A DNA stretch of 64,000 bases, taken from the NCBI GenBank assembly GCA_037127315.1, contig JBBBDQ010000420.1, positions 2,297,001 through 2,361,000 on the forward strand. The letters run 5' to 3'. A model generated the notes under the pieces. That model had not been told where the DNA came from. It worked only from the letters and a program-made list of their open reading frames with translations, and ran no database searches. The stretch comes from Ascarosepion bandense. Lineage: Eukaryota; Mollusca; Cephalopoda; Sepiida; Sepiidae. The first letter of the stretch is position 1, and each line of letters starts with the position of its first letter. Positions 9,170 to 19,482 of the stretch are shown one piece after another. A program made the position numbers and the translations under genes.

Positions 9170-10687
9170 CATTATCCCTTGCTGGTCTCTAACATAATCT
9201 CAAAACTTGACCCTCACAAAGCGAGCGGAGGGGACGGAATCCCAATCATAGTCTTGAAGAAATGTGTCCCTGAACTCTCCTCTGTCCTCTCTAAGCTCTA
9301 CAACTTCTGCCTATCTGCTACCTGCTTTCCTGCCTGTTGGAAGTCTTCCTCTGTAGTTCCTATATTTAAGAATACTAGAGAACCCTCGCACCGCGCTAAT
9401 TACCGCCCTATCAGCCTTCTTCCGATCTTTGGCAAAGTGTTCGAAGCCATTATCATCGCGGAGGTGGTTCAGCACCTCACAGCCCACAGGCTCGGCTCCT
9501 CTAGAAGCAACAATATGGTTTCCGCTTCACCAGGTCTACTGCTGATATGCTAAAGACCATCACTGAGGCTCTCGACAAGAATGGCGAAGCTCGAACCGTT
9601 GCTTAGGATATCTCCAAAGCGTTCGACAGAGTCTTGCATGCTGGCCTTCTACACAAATTGCGGAGCTATGGTATAACTGGACATTTGTTTGACCTAATCC
9701 AGTCATTCCTCTCTAATCGCACATTGAGGGTAGTATTAAAAGAACATGCCTCCAAAAACTACCATACGAATGCGGGTGTCCCTCAAGGCTCTATCCTAGG
9801 TCCTACGCTCTTTCTGATCTACACTTTTTGATCTCCCCGATGCTATAAGATCCCAAGTAGGGATGTACGCCGATGACACCATGGTTTACTCACGCCTCGA
9901 TCAAAAATCTGGTGTGAGCGACAAAGCAAACCTCGCTGCCGAGCTTGAGAAGGACTTCCAATCCGTAGTGGACTGGGGTAAGAAATGGCTTGTAAATTTT
10001 AATGCTTCCAAAACGAAGCTGCTATCAATTAACCATCATAGACAAATGCTCCTACCTTCCGTTAGCATGGAACAGGCTTGCCTCCCTAAGAGTAAAACAC
10101 TACGCCTCCTTGGCTTCACACTCTCAGCGGGCATCAAGTGGAATGACTATATCGAATCTATTGCTAAATCCGCTGCTATGAAAGTCGGTACTCTGTATAG
10201 GGTCCGGAAGTTTTTCCCGTCTGAATCCTTCCTGCACATTTATAAATCTACCATCCGCCTATGTATTGAATACTGCTACCACATCTGGTCGGGTGCCCCT
10301 GCTATTCTCCTCGAGGTTCTTGACAAAATACAACGGAGAAATTGTAATGTGATCGATACTGACTTGGCACCCCGCCTGCATTCACTCTCTCACCTGAGTG
10401 ATGTGGCTTCCCCGTACCTCTTCTATAAATACTTTCAAGGCTTCTGTTCTGATGAACTTAGATCACTGGTGCCCCCTAGGTATGAATTTGCACGAGATAC
10501 TAGATTAGCAAATAGGTCCCACTCTTTTACAGTGAAACAGATAAAATGTAACCGCAATTTCGACTCTAACAGCTTCTTTTCTCGCATTTCCCACCTGTGG
10601 AACTCCCTTCCAGATACTTGCTTCCCCGACAGCTACAATCTCCAGGAATTTAAATGTAAGGTCAATAGACACCTCTTATCACACTAA
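9170..10687 (+). pseudogene. Reverse transcriptase remnant of the jockey-like LINE
   Basis: Three successive plus frames cover the RT. At 9179-9553: HKASGGDGIP and NYRPISLLPIFGKVFE (RT motifs 1-2). At 9600-9831: ISKAFDRVLHAGLL, then AGVPQGSILGPTLF. At 9863-10687: MYADDTMVYSRL (catalytic YADD), FNASKTKLLSI, and a C-terminus ending FSRISHLWNSLP...SYNLQEFKCKVNRHLLSH. The enzyme would copy the LINE RNA by target-primed reverse transcription. The catalytic Asp pair is intact but stops and frameshifts between 9553 and 9863 break the protein. The 274-residue last frame is the best preserved part. Confidence 0.85.
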
Positions 10688-10880
10688 TTCGCATCCATTC
10701 TCTCAAACACACTTCCCATCTACTCAACCCTCATCCTCGGTATCCTTACCCGTCTATCACCATCCTTCTAACATTTCCTATAACTGACTCCTCTTTCTCA
10801 TCACTTTCCTCTATGTAACCCCCTGCGCAATTGTGGCAGTGGGATGCATTGCTTGGGGTGAAATGATAAAAAAAATACAA

Positions 10881-10934
10881 TGTTTCGAACGGCTCATGAT
10901 CAAACATAATAGACATTAATTATCAGCTATATTT

Positions 10935-10980
<46 letters not shown>

Positions 10981-11319
10981 AACATATGTGAAGGGTTGTG
11001 AAATGAGTTAATAAATCTACATCCCTTTGAATATCTTGTTTTGAGGTTGATAAATTAATATTTAATTGTTCAATATGATTTTATTTCCTTAGGATATTCA
11101 GTTACTCAGATATTCGCATCTTAAAGTATATCGTGCAGGGTGTCCCCAGAAATTGTACAAAAGAGCGGTTTGATGTTCCATTATTTTTAGAAAATCTACA
11201 TTGCACTCGACGTGAAATCTGGGGTTGGATATGCAAAGTACTGGCATCCAAAATAGATTCATAGCTTTTACCAATTCTGGAGTAATTATTACTAAATATA
11301 GTCTGAAAAATACATTCTT
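10881..11319. other. Non-coding stretch with a (TA)n microsatellite
   Basis: It includes (TA)n at about 10938-10978. Otherwise AT-rich with no recognised feature. Short minus frames at 11098-11361 show no family resemblance. Confidence 0.5.
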
Positions 11320-11640
11320 CAGCATTCGCTTCCATATTGAAGAGCAGACACCACATAACAATCCAGTAATCTCTTCTTTATGTACCGAGTCCCTTAAGGA
11401 AATAGGCGATCATGACCTTCCACAACTACCAATCACTGGTGGCTCTTAGCACGCTTTCTCCTGTTACTTCACCCAAACTTCGCTCTGCCATCCACTTGCT
11501 CAGGCACATCAAGTATGTTACACGCTGCTTTCCCCTGTCTTTCTTTCCTCTATCTGACATGTGAGTATCAGATTCTCCAAGCACTCTTTCCTCTTTACAT
11601 GTGTCACTGTTTTTTAAAATGCCGTGGATTTTTTACATTT
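11320..11640 (-). mobile_element. RTE-like LINE fragment, decayed
   Basis: It matches the minus-strand fragment at 442-890 in nucleotide pattern: gatcatgaccttccacaact, ggtggctcttagcacgcttt, cacgctgctttcccctgtct. The GAA tail is reduced to a short ctcttctttatg. Old copy, not coding. Confidence 0.7.
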
Positions 11641-11767
11641 CTTGTGCGCTTTTCATTCATAAAATTCTTCAGTAATAAAAATTATACACCTACGCAAAAA
11701 ATAAGCATCTCTGTCTCAGCTGAATCAATGGCGTTATTTTAACAAACTCACTTCGCCGAGAAAAACA

Positions 11768-12092
11768 TCAGATCACCAAAGTGAAACGGCTATTCTGCTT
11801 GTAAAATCCTTGATTGCCGCAGGTGCACGTATCTTGATACAAAAGAAACGAATTCAACATCTGCTGAAGTCTGACATTTGTAGCTGAGGTGCTAGAAGAA
11901 GTGACGACAGCAACGCATTCTTGTTTCTGTTGTCTCTTCAAGCCATTCGCAGACACTAAGATCTGGCACCTTCTTAAAACTGAGTGCCATTTCAGGTATC
12001 GCTTGTGATGCTTGGACCTTTACAGATGAGATCTTTGAATATTTAATTGACTGATGTTTGTTTAATGGCATCGTATTTTCGATCTGCTGCAT
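11768..12092 (-). pseudogene. Unrecognised short coding-like region, possibly frame-shifted
   Basis: On the minus strand, one frame (12092-11892, 66 codons, MQQIENTMPLNKHQS start) overlaps a second (11956-11768, 62 codons) that continues it. Reading across both gives about 110 residues with ordinary composition and a short CTCG cysteine motif near the end. I do not recognise the family. It could be chance, or a decayed exon or element piece. Confidence 0.2.
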
Positions 12093-12235
12093 TGAAACAT
12101 GTCATTTCAGCATTTGCTTAACTTGATCGAAATAGCAAAAATAAAGAAATCTGACAATATATGCAAATATTTAGCATAATAAATCACTTACTTAGTATTC
12201 TAACCATTATCGGTATGTAGAACCTATTAACTTGG

Positions 12236-12540
12236 ACTTGGTCGGTCAATTAAGTGCCATACGTTATATACGGTTGGTGATCATGTCTCTTTCGATCCAT
12301 AACTGGTTTGGGAGAAAATTTTCCCGCGGTAGGTTGCTATTTCATTCTGCAGTAAGCTGGTTGCCAACCAAGGCTATAAAACCCAATCTATCCTACGATT
12401 CAACCCATAGCTTGAGAAAGAAAAGACGGATTAATAGCATTCCCAAGAATGTTTGCAGTGAATGCAACGAATTTAACTAAAGTTCGAAGTTCACACTCAA
12501 ATTTATCATTACAAGCTGATATCCGTTGCACTACAGTGGA
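12236..12540 (-). mobile_element. SINE-A, old copy
   Basis: It runs from cggtcaattaagtgccatac to agctgatatccgttgcac. The body has aaggctataaaacccaatct and cccaagaatgtttg. It is clearly more diverged than the copies at 3.7 and 53.9 kb. It directly precedes the satellite array. Confidence 0.75.
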
Positions 12541-12589
12541 GATAACTTACACTACTTTACTAAAAACGTCATCGTTTCTGATTAAAGTT

Positions 12590-13705
12590 CATAGAAGATC
12601 TTATAGGCTTTTACACAATATCGAGATAGTCATAAAAACAACGTGTAACCTGACAAAAATGCCTTATAAACTGACTCTTTTACACAAGCGTCATAAAATC
12701 ATCATGGGTACTGACAAAAATATCTTAGAAAATGAGACTTTCTCACAAAATCTAGAAGGTCATAAATACAACATGTGTCCGGACAAAAATGCCTTATATA
12801 CTGACTCTTTAGAAAAAATCGAGAGGTCCATAAAATCATCATCGGTCCTGACAAAAATACCTTATAAAATGACACCTTTACGCAAGAGCGAGAGCCTCAT
12901 AAAAGCATCATTGGTTCTGACAAAAATTCCCTATAAACTAACTTTTTACACAAAATCGAGAGGGTCATAAGAACATCATTGGTCCTGACAAAAATGCTTT
13001 ATAATCCGACCCTTTTCTACAAGGTCAAGAGAGTCATAAAACATCATGGGTCTTGACAAAAATTCCTTATAATCTGACCCTTTTACACAATATCGAGAGC
13101 ATCATAAAAGAATCAAGGGTCCTGACAAAAATGTGTTATAACCTGACCTTTTTTCACAAAATCGATAGGGTCATAAAAACATCGTAGGTGCTGACAGAAA
13201 TGCCTTATGAACTGACCCTTTTACACAAGACCGAGAGACTAAAAAACATCATGTGTCCGGACAAAAATGCCTTATAAACTGACCCTTTACAAAAAATCCA
13301 GATGTTCATAAAAACATTATTGGTCCTGACATAAAAACCTTATAAACTGACACCTTTACACAAGATCGAGAGCCTCATAAAAACATCAAGAATCCTGACA
13401 AAAATGCCTTATAAACTGACTCTTTTACACAATATCATTCGGGTCTGAAAACGTCATTGGTCCTAACAAAATGCTTGATAAACTGACCCTTTTAGACAAG
13501 ATCGTGAGCGTCATAAAAACATCATGCTTGATAAACTGATCCGTTTACACATAATCGAGGTAGTCATAAAATCATCATGGGTCCAAACAAAAATGCTTTA
13601 TAAACTGACCCTGTACAAAAATTCAAGAGGGTCATATAAACATCTTGGATCCTGACAAATATACCTTATAAACTGAGCCATTTACACAAGATCGAGATGG
13701 TCATA
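12590..13705. repeat. Satellite array, about 69-bp unit, about 16 diverged copies
   Basis: A unit of the form ctgacaaaaatgccttataa, then actgaccctttt, acacaagatcgagag, gtcataaaaacatcatgggt recurs every 67-69 bp. Copies differ by substitutions and small gaps. Short frames arise by chance and change from copy to copy. Confidence 0.9.
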
Positions 13706-13901
13706 AAAAGAATGAGGCAAAAACTCTTCTTTAAACACAAAAATGAGTATAACAACCAAAAAGATGCCGAGTTTCATGAATTTAAGTCCCAAAGATAATA
13801 TACGACTAACAATTATTGGACTTCGATAAAAATCTATTCAAGATAATAGACTGTTATGTCGTGAGTAAGAATAAATAACTCAACAACAGGAATAGGTTAA
13901 T
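13706..13901. other. AT-rich spacer
   Basis: No feature recognised between the satellite and the LTR-like element. Confidence 0.4.
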
Positions 13902-14380
13902 TGTTGTATTCCGTGAAAATAGTATTTACAAAAGTTATTAGTATACAATACAAGAATAGAGGTTAATCGTCTCAACCGTCGTAAGACGTAGTATGAGCAA
14001 TGGGTACTTCCGGGTCGTCACCGGAAGTCTACGACTGACTTGTCGATCGGCTGCTCGGCACACTCTATATTTAGTTGTCCCTCCCAGTAAGGGCAACATG
14101 TGACACATGGTCAGTTATAACTGGGATTTCGGGCCATATGGCCCGGCCAAAAAATGTCTGTCTACCTTTGCCCAGTCGTGCCTCTAGCCTTCGGCGGAAC
14201 CACGACTGAGCTATAGCTCTCTGCTCGGAAGCAGAGATCGCCCTCCACCCGAAGGCAGAGTGCCGACAGTGTCGTAGAGAGTACGGCTGCTCGGCACACT
14301 CTCCTCACGTAGATGCCACCATTACTTTACATAGTAATGGAATAGTCCATTGTAGCCGAATAGGTGCGGGCGTCCCAACA
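13902..14380 (-). mobile_element. LTR-like element with one hairpin-rich unit
   Basis: On the minus strand it begins TGTTGGGACGCCCGCACC and ends ACGGAATACAACA (TG...CA). It carries a single copy of the hairpin unit found repeated in the LTRs at 1758, 23387 and 49661: a ggccatatggcccggcc palindrome, agccttcggcggaaccacga, and a tctctgctcggaagcagaga stem. Immediate flanks (ttaat and tagac) do not match, so no TSD is claimed. Confidence 0.6.
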
Positions 14381-14676
14381 TAGACAAAATTAAATTTATT
14401 AAAACTACCAACGATCGACAGCAAAAAATGCTAAAAGACATCTCTTTGATGAAAAAATTGGATAAATTAAGTATAAAAGAGGATCAGACGGACAACCATT
14501 AAAAATCGATACAGATATGTGCCATCAATAAAGAAGTTAATACGTTTTATAAAAAAAGCACCTAACAACTGAAGACAAGAATATAGCCACTGATCTAAAA
14601 ATTAATGACAAATTCTTCAAATTTCACAAACCACCATCACAAAGAAAATATCCTAAACAACTTTAATATAACAATC
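14381..14676. other. AT-rich spacer
   Basis: Nothing recognised. Confidence 0.4.
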
Positions 14677-15138
14677 TGGCCCCACCCGAGGAAGTGATGC
14701 AAGCGATGGTGTTTTCCGTCGGTGAAGGGGGCGGCGAAACGACAAGACAGGTGTTTGTGAAATACATCCTGTCAAGGCCGGAGCGGATATCATTTTGACC
14801 TTATTTCCGACAGCGGCGGAAATGGCTACAGAGGCAAACAGATCAGGTGTCTCTTAGAATTACGCGGGCCATGCGTGGGCGAGGCAAAACCGGAAGGAAA
14901 GTCCCGGTTCTAGAGGACTATATAAAGACCTCGACACACGGATTCGCTCGTAGCAGAGAACGGCCAGTGAAGCAGCGAGAAACACCACAGGCAGACTACA
15001 CTCCCGTCAACCCTCCTGTACAGCTCTCACCCTTCCGTTCTCTATTCCACACGGGTTCATTGTCAGTAATAAAAATATCACCTTGTATTTTTATATATAC
15101 GTGTTTGTTGTTTTGTCGTCATACGGCGATATATAACA
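14677..15138 (+). mobile_element. LTR-like element, 462 bp
   Basis: A GC-rich island in AT-rich DNA, starting TGGCCCCACCCGAGG and ending atatataaca. It has a TATA box, tatataaa, at 14919-14926 and a polyadenylation signal, aataaa, at about 15068-15073, in the order expected of U3-R-U5. Five flanking bases are caatc and caacc, a possible duplication with one mismatch. No internal region is present, so a solo LTR is the best reading. The 106-codon frame inside is a by-product. Confidence 0.55.
14919..14926 (+). promoter_or_regulatory. TATA box in the LTR-like element
   Basis: tatataaa follows a GC-rich stretch and is followed about 145 bp later by aataaa. The spacing is plausible for an LTR promoter and its R region. 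Confidence 0.5.
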
Positions 15139-15159
15139 CAACCTTCAATACGAATTCAA

Positions 15160-15455
15160 TTATTTAAGTGCCATACGTCATACACGCTTGGGCGACCATC
15201 TCTTAAAAAGAGACATAACTGACTGGGCAGAAGAGTTTCCCCCAGTAGGTTGCCATTACTTTCTGCTGTTGACTAGTTGCCAACCAAAGCTATAAAACCC
15301 AATCTGCCCGAATATTTCACCCAAAGATGAACCGAAAAGTGACGGATTTATATCTTTTCCAAGGGTATTTGCCCGTAAGTGAATGCTACTAATTCAACTG
15401 GAATTCGAACTCAGCTCTCTGCTTTCTAGTTTCGAGCCGATATCTACTGCACCAT
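15160..15455 (-). mobile_element. SINE-A
   Basis: From ttatttaagtgccatacgtc to gccgatatctactgcacca. Body segments are gccaaccaaagctataaaac and ttcaactggaattcgaac. It is flanked on its head side by the composite block at 15456-15650, as at 1190-1269. Confidence 0.8.
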
Positions 15456-15650
15456 AAACCTATTAAAAACAATGCCAGTTAAATCAGCAAAAACAGCGTA
15501 GAAATCTACAAAAGATAGTCTATGAATTAACCAGTGGCCGAAAACAACAGAAGCTACAGAACGGTTTACCAATATAAAAAAGAATGAATTTACATTCATC
15601 CAATTCGGTATTTGTGACTTTTACACGTCCACCACTGAAAATATTTGGGT
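15456..15650 (-). repeat. Composite repeat block, second copy
   Basis: It is the inverse of 1085-1268: shared attaaaaacaatgcc, aattaaccagtggcc, gaatttacattcatccaatt. It is adjacent to a SINE-A at the same relative position. Confidence 0.65.
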
Positions 15651-15668
15651 TGTGATAGGCGGGTGCAT

Positions 15669-15709
15669 TTTTTGTTTTGTTTTGTTTTGTTTTGTTTTGT
15701 TTTGTTTTA
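15669..15709. repeat. (TTTTG)n microsatellite
   Basis: About eight copies of ttttg next to the left end of the BEL/Pao element. Confidence 0.9.
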
Positions 15710-15725
15710 TAGCCGCATTTTTCTT

Positions 15726-16380
15726 TGTTGGAAATTTACAGATATAACAGGTCTCCTGATTGGCCGAAGACCCGAACCTCGTCTTGGACTTGAGGCGGGC
15801 CTTTACGCCAGGAAGAGGCTCGCGCCTTTTTTTTCAGCTCTTTCCTTTTTTTCCTTCCTTTTGGACGGACTTGCTTGCTCGGTTGGCACGGACAGCTTCG
15901 GAGATCTACGTGCCGAGATTCAACCAGCGGGGCCAACAATTGGCACCCTCATGTCTCGCTATATCGAGACCATCTCTCCATAGTATTGGAGACCCATTGG
16001 GCTAACAGCCTCAACCTTATCAGAGAAAATATCTCGACATCCTTCCTTTCTTATAAGGAAACCCTTTGGGCAATGCCTATCCATCTGAGAGAAAAATTCT
16101 CCAAGAACTATCGACTTTCGACCGAATGGAACTGCAGAAGAAGCTGACCCCAGAATTTCCTGTACGTCGCGGACCGCCGTTCCACGTGGTTTCCCATACC
16201 CTTCTCAGACAAAGGAACTAACAAGCTACGCAGCGAGAAGGACTATACCAGGCTACGAAGTAGCCGCAAAATCAGTTTTTGCAAGACAATAAATTGTTTT
16301 ACTTTATCAGGTATGTCTTGTTTGTCTGACTGTTTCCTTCCACTGCCTAAGCACTGAGTTATGTGTGAATATTTCTCACA
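15726..16380 (+). repeat. 5' LTR of the BEL/Pao-type element
   Basis: It starts TGTTGGAAATTTACAG and ends gaatatttctcaca. It contains aataaa at 16288-16293, a likely R-region polyadenylation signal, followed by tttatcaggtatgtcttg, which includes a consensus-like splice donor (CAG|GTATGT). Confidence 0.9.
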
Positions 16381-16821
16381 TAGCTTTTATTGCAAAAAAC
16401 TTGCTGAATGTAATTTAACGTTTAAATAGCCTTAATTGCAAGGAATAAGCTGAGTTATAGCTTTTATTGAAAAAGATGTGATATTTTAGCTACAATTTGC
16501 TACATTCTATAACCTTATTGCATAAAATCTGTTGTAAATTTTGGTTTAACGTTTAAATAACTGATTGCAAATTAATAATTCCCTTCCAGAATAGTTATTT
16601 GTGTGATTTTTTTTAGCTATTCTTCAGCTATATATATATTGAATTGCTTCCTGTCTGCTACAAAAAAAAAAATTTTTTTTCTCCCCCTAATTATTAGTTT
16701 TCGTTTGCCAATTGGTGGGGGAAGGGGAAAGTTACCTCCCTTTGACTGACTGAGCAGTAACCATTCCTCTCTCTTCTCTCTTCGCGTCGTATCTTATCCT
16801 GGTATCCTTTCGGGCGACACA
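16381..16821 (+). other. Leader between 5' LTR and gag ORF
   Basis: It has 441 bp of AT-rich sequence with an internal repeated gtttaacgtttaaata-like element and a pyrimidine-rich run before the start codon. I did not find a convincing tRNA primer-binding site right after the LTR. The start codon context is gacacaATGGCG. Confidence 0.6.
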
Positions 16822-19482
16822 ATGGCGGCCTTGAGGGAATGGACTAATAAGATCGAAGCAAAGAAATTTCGTATCCAATGTACGGTAAGCTGGCTCAAGG
16901 ATAGTAATTCCTCTCTATCGACCATTGAGGCAAGAGAGAAGGATATCCTGAGTTGGCTGAGGGATTTGGATAATTTGTTTGACCAAATCATTTTAAAGTC
17001 TCCCGAAGAGGAACGGTTGTCATTTTGTAATGACTCCGAAAATTTTTCTTCCTCTATTAGGGAAACATTATTTGAGCTAAAATCTAGTCGAGAGAGCGGC
17101 AAAAATATAAAACCTGCCTCTCTTCAACATTTAAAATTGGAATTGGAGTGCCCTAACTTCTGCGGGTCTCCTTCGGCCGATAAATTCGAATTTCGGACAT
17201 TTCTCAGAAGGTTCGAATTCTGCACAGCCAACTTGGGAAATGCTGACAAGATGTTGATTCTCAAGTCGAAGTTGAAGGGGAAAGCCTTTGATTTAATTTC
17301 TAATTTGGATGTTTCCCCCGAGAACTACACATTTGCATTGGATAGCTTAAAGCAAAAATTCCTGAATCCTTCCCTTATTAAGGACCGTATTTTTGAGGAA
17401 ATAATTCCTCTACCGGTGCAAATAACCAAATTGGATGAGCTTAAAACTTGTGTAGAACAAGTAAAGCTTGACTTATCTGAGTTGGACAAGTCCTTTGGAA
17501 CAGATTTTTTTTCGGAAAATTCCACTTCTGGGTCAATGGTGGCCCATATTCTGTTCCGAAAATTCCCAGTTAGCGTTCGAAGGGAATTAATGTCGCGAAC
17601 GAAGGAGCGTTATCCTTCCCTTTTAGCAATTATGTCCAACCTTTTCGACATTATTGAATTTTTGCAAGCGGCGCCTTTAGTTGATAAAAGGCGGGAAAGT
17701 GGCCCGCTCAAGCCGCCATTTTCTGCTTCTTCTTCATCTGAGACTCGACCCAATTTGTCGAGCCATAAAAATTCCAATCCCAAAAAGGGTACGGATCCCA
17801 CAAATACCCGGACTAGCGTTAGGGAAGGCAGAAGGGTTTGCAAATTGTGTGATTCAGCAGACCATGCCGTTAAGGACTGCCCAAAATATCCTAACCACGA
17901 ATCAAAGGTTCGTCGAGCTAAGGACCTACGAATCTGTTCCAGATGCCTGGGTGGTCACTCTGACCAAGAATGTAAGGGAAACCGAGGGTTTCCCTATCCC
18001 TGCCACACTTGTGGACTGAAAAACCATTACACGGTTATGTGCCCTAAGGCCTTAGAGTCCTTTGTGGGAAAGACTACACTGTCAGACCTGGAAAATTGTA
18101 TATTTCCAGTTATTAAAGTGTCCATGAAAGGTGAAGGGCGTCCCGTCTCATTCCACTGTATCTTGGACTCTGGAAGTCAAAAATCGTTTTTCTCTCGGGC
18201 TATTTTAAAAAAATTGTGTCCTCGGGAAAAATTAGTACCGAAACCCGTGATAATGCCGGTTAACACCCTCATAGGAACCAGGCCGGTGGACCTTCTTGAA
18301 CTTAATGTCTCCATTAGATTGGGGTCTCAAAAACCTTTTCCCTTCTCTGCCTTATTTGCGGACAACCTTAACCTCAAGTTTCAAGTGCCGAGATTTGATG
18401 AGATTACCTCTAATATAAAGGAGGCAGGATTTCGTCTCGGTAATGGCTATGAGGATTTGAACGGTAGAGATCTACAAGGCCTTGTCGGTTTGGATTTAAT
18501 CCAGCAGTTGAAGGATTCGCATTTGGTTGAATGTCTGAATGGGACTGCATGGAGAATTTCTGACGAAATCATTCCCTTCGGCTATGGGCACCATTTTTTG
18601 AAGCCGGTAATTTATAAGGAGGATAAGCAAGAGTGCCCTCCCTTTAATCGAATTATTGAATCCTTGCCTAAATGTTCGTCGTTCTTAATCGACAGTGCCT
18701 TAAGTCCGGTATATTCGTATTCGGATCCACTTGGTCCATTTTTCGAGGATTCCTCTGTTGAACGCGGAATTGAACATTTTCTCTCTCTCGAGTCTATTGG
18801 AATCGACGAGAGCGAAACTTTATCTTCCTATGATGAAGAAAAAATTGATGACTTCAAGAAATCCATAGTTTTGAAAAATGGTAGATATTATGTGGATCTG
18901 CCCTGGGACCGAGATAAATTGTCTCGGGTGGACTCTAATTATGTGCCTTCCCTAAAAATAATGCATAGGGTGGCAGATTCCTTGGAGTTAAGACACAAAT
19001 GTGTCGAAAAATTTAGGAAGATGTGGCACAATGATTATCTGTTGTCCCTGAGAGAGAGGGATACGAATTTAAAGGGAGATTGCCCTCTAAAGGTGTCAGT
19101 TGGAGAAATTGTGTTAATCAAATCTCCTAATAAGACTAGACCCTTTTGGAGTCTAGGTAAGGTGCTTAGACTCATTTCCGGGAATGATGGTAAAGTTCGC
19201 TCGGCCTGTGTGTTGAGGGACGGATGCGAACAGGTTCATTCCTTAAAACATTTATTTCCCCTGGAATTAAAGGGAGTTTCTGCGTCGTGCCCAGCAACAT
19301 TTCAGGAAGAGGGCGGTCCTTTCTTCTGTCCTTCTTGTTCCGTTGCAAACGATGGATCTTCCCCCATGGTGTGTTGTGATGCCTGCGACAATTGGTACCA
19401 CTTTGACTGTGTAGGAGTGGTCCAGCAGGATACTTTGGGAGAGTGGATTTGTCCAAATTGTTCGGAAAAAACATCTTACTAG
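16822..19482 (+). CDS. Gag-protease-DUF5641-PHD polyprotein (BEL/Pao-derived, no RT or integrase)
   Basis: The 886-residue ORF starts at ATG 16822 in good context and ends TAG. Residues about 100-260 are a DUF1759-like gag core (LKLELECPNFCGSPSADKFE start). Residues 340-407 hold three zinc knuckles: CX2CX4HX4C, CX2CX3HX4C, CX2CX4HX4C. A retropepsin-like domain (DUF1758 type) has its DSG catalytic motif at 449-451. Residues about 655-715 match the linker that normally precedes the RT (SLESIGIDESE, then YYVDLPWDRDKLS). At about 715-727 the protein jumps straight to a DUF5641-like segment (VEKFRKMWHNDYLLSLRER, then VGEIVLIKS and a charged RVA-type strand). A PHD finger (C4HC3) ends the protein at 836-880. 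The reading frame is unbroken through the junction. I infer that it forms particles and packages RNA with help from an autonomous relative. PHD fingers read histone tails, so a chromatin-targeting role is possible but untested. Confidence 0.9.
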   Translation: MAALREWTNKIEAKKFRIQCTVSWLKDSNSSLSTIEAREKDILSWLRDLDNLFDQIILKSPEEERLSFCNDSENFSSSIRETLFELKSSRESGKNIKPASLQHLKLELECPNFCGSPSADKFEFRTFLRRFEFCTANLGNADKMLILKSKLKGKAFDLISNLDVSPENYTFALDSLKQKFLNPSLIKDRIFEEIIPLPVQITKLDELKTCVEQVKLDLSELDKSFGTDFFSENSTSGSMVAHILFRKFPVSVRRELMSRTKERYPSLLAIMSNLFDIIEFLQAAPLVDKRRESGPLKPPFSASSSSETRPNLSSHKNSNPKKGTDPTNTRTSVREGRRVCKLCDSADHAVKDCPKYPNHESKVRRAKDLRICSRCLGGHSDQECKGNRGFPYPCHTCGLKNHYTVMCPKALESFVGKTTLSDLENCIFPVIKVSMKGEGRPVSFHCILDSGSQKSFFSRAILKKLCPREKLVPKPVIMPVNTLIGTRPVDLLELNVSIRLGSQKPFPFSALFADNLNLKFQVPRFDEITSNIKEAGFRLGNGYEDLNGRDLQGLVGLDLIQQLKDSHLVECLNGTAWRISDEIIPFGYGHHFLKPVIYKEDKQECPPFNRIIESLPKCSSFLIDSALSPVYSYSDPLGPFFEDSSVERGIEHFLSLESIGIDESETLSSYDEEKIDDFKKSIVLKNGRYYVDLPWDRDKLSRVDSNYVPSLKIMHRVADSLELRHKCVEKFRKMWHNDYLLSLRERDTNLKGDCPLKVSVGEIVLIKSPNKTRPFWSLGKVLRLISGNDGKVRSACVLRDGCEQVHSLKHLFPLELKGVSASCPATFQEEGGPFFCPSCSVANDGSSPMVCCDACDNWYHFDCVGVVQQDTLGEWICPNCSEKTSY

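Larger units (their letters stand above)
7860..10880 (+). mobile_element. Jockey-like (APE-type) LINE, decayed near-complete copy
   Basis: In order: a 5'-UTR monomer (7869-7995, aattggagtagatag...ctatcgcccggtt...cttgtttaggaag), apurinic-endonuclease remains, reverse transcriptase remains, a C-terminal region, and the 3' tail (10815-10880, ccccctgcgcaattgtggca then gcttggggtgaaatgat and A-rich). Multiple frameshifts and stops separate the coding parts, so this copy cannot be autonomous. The same 5' monomer and 3' tail recur alone in the short elements at 26110, 47060 and 55590. Confidence 0.85.

Noticed and set aside
12449..12970. 173-codon frame entering the satellite
   Set aside because: It spans the SINE-A edge and the first satellite units; later units do not keep the frame.
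15736..16147. Frames inside the BEL/Pao LTR (repeated at 19721-20132)
   Set aside because: They are in a non-coding LTR on both strands and repeat only because the LTR does.
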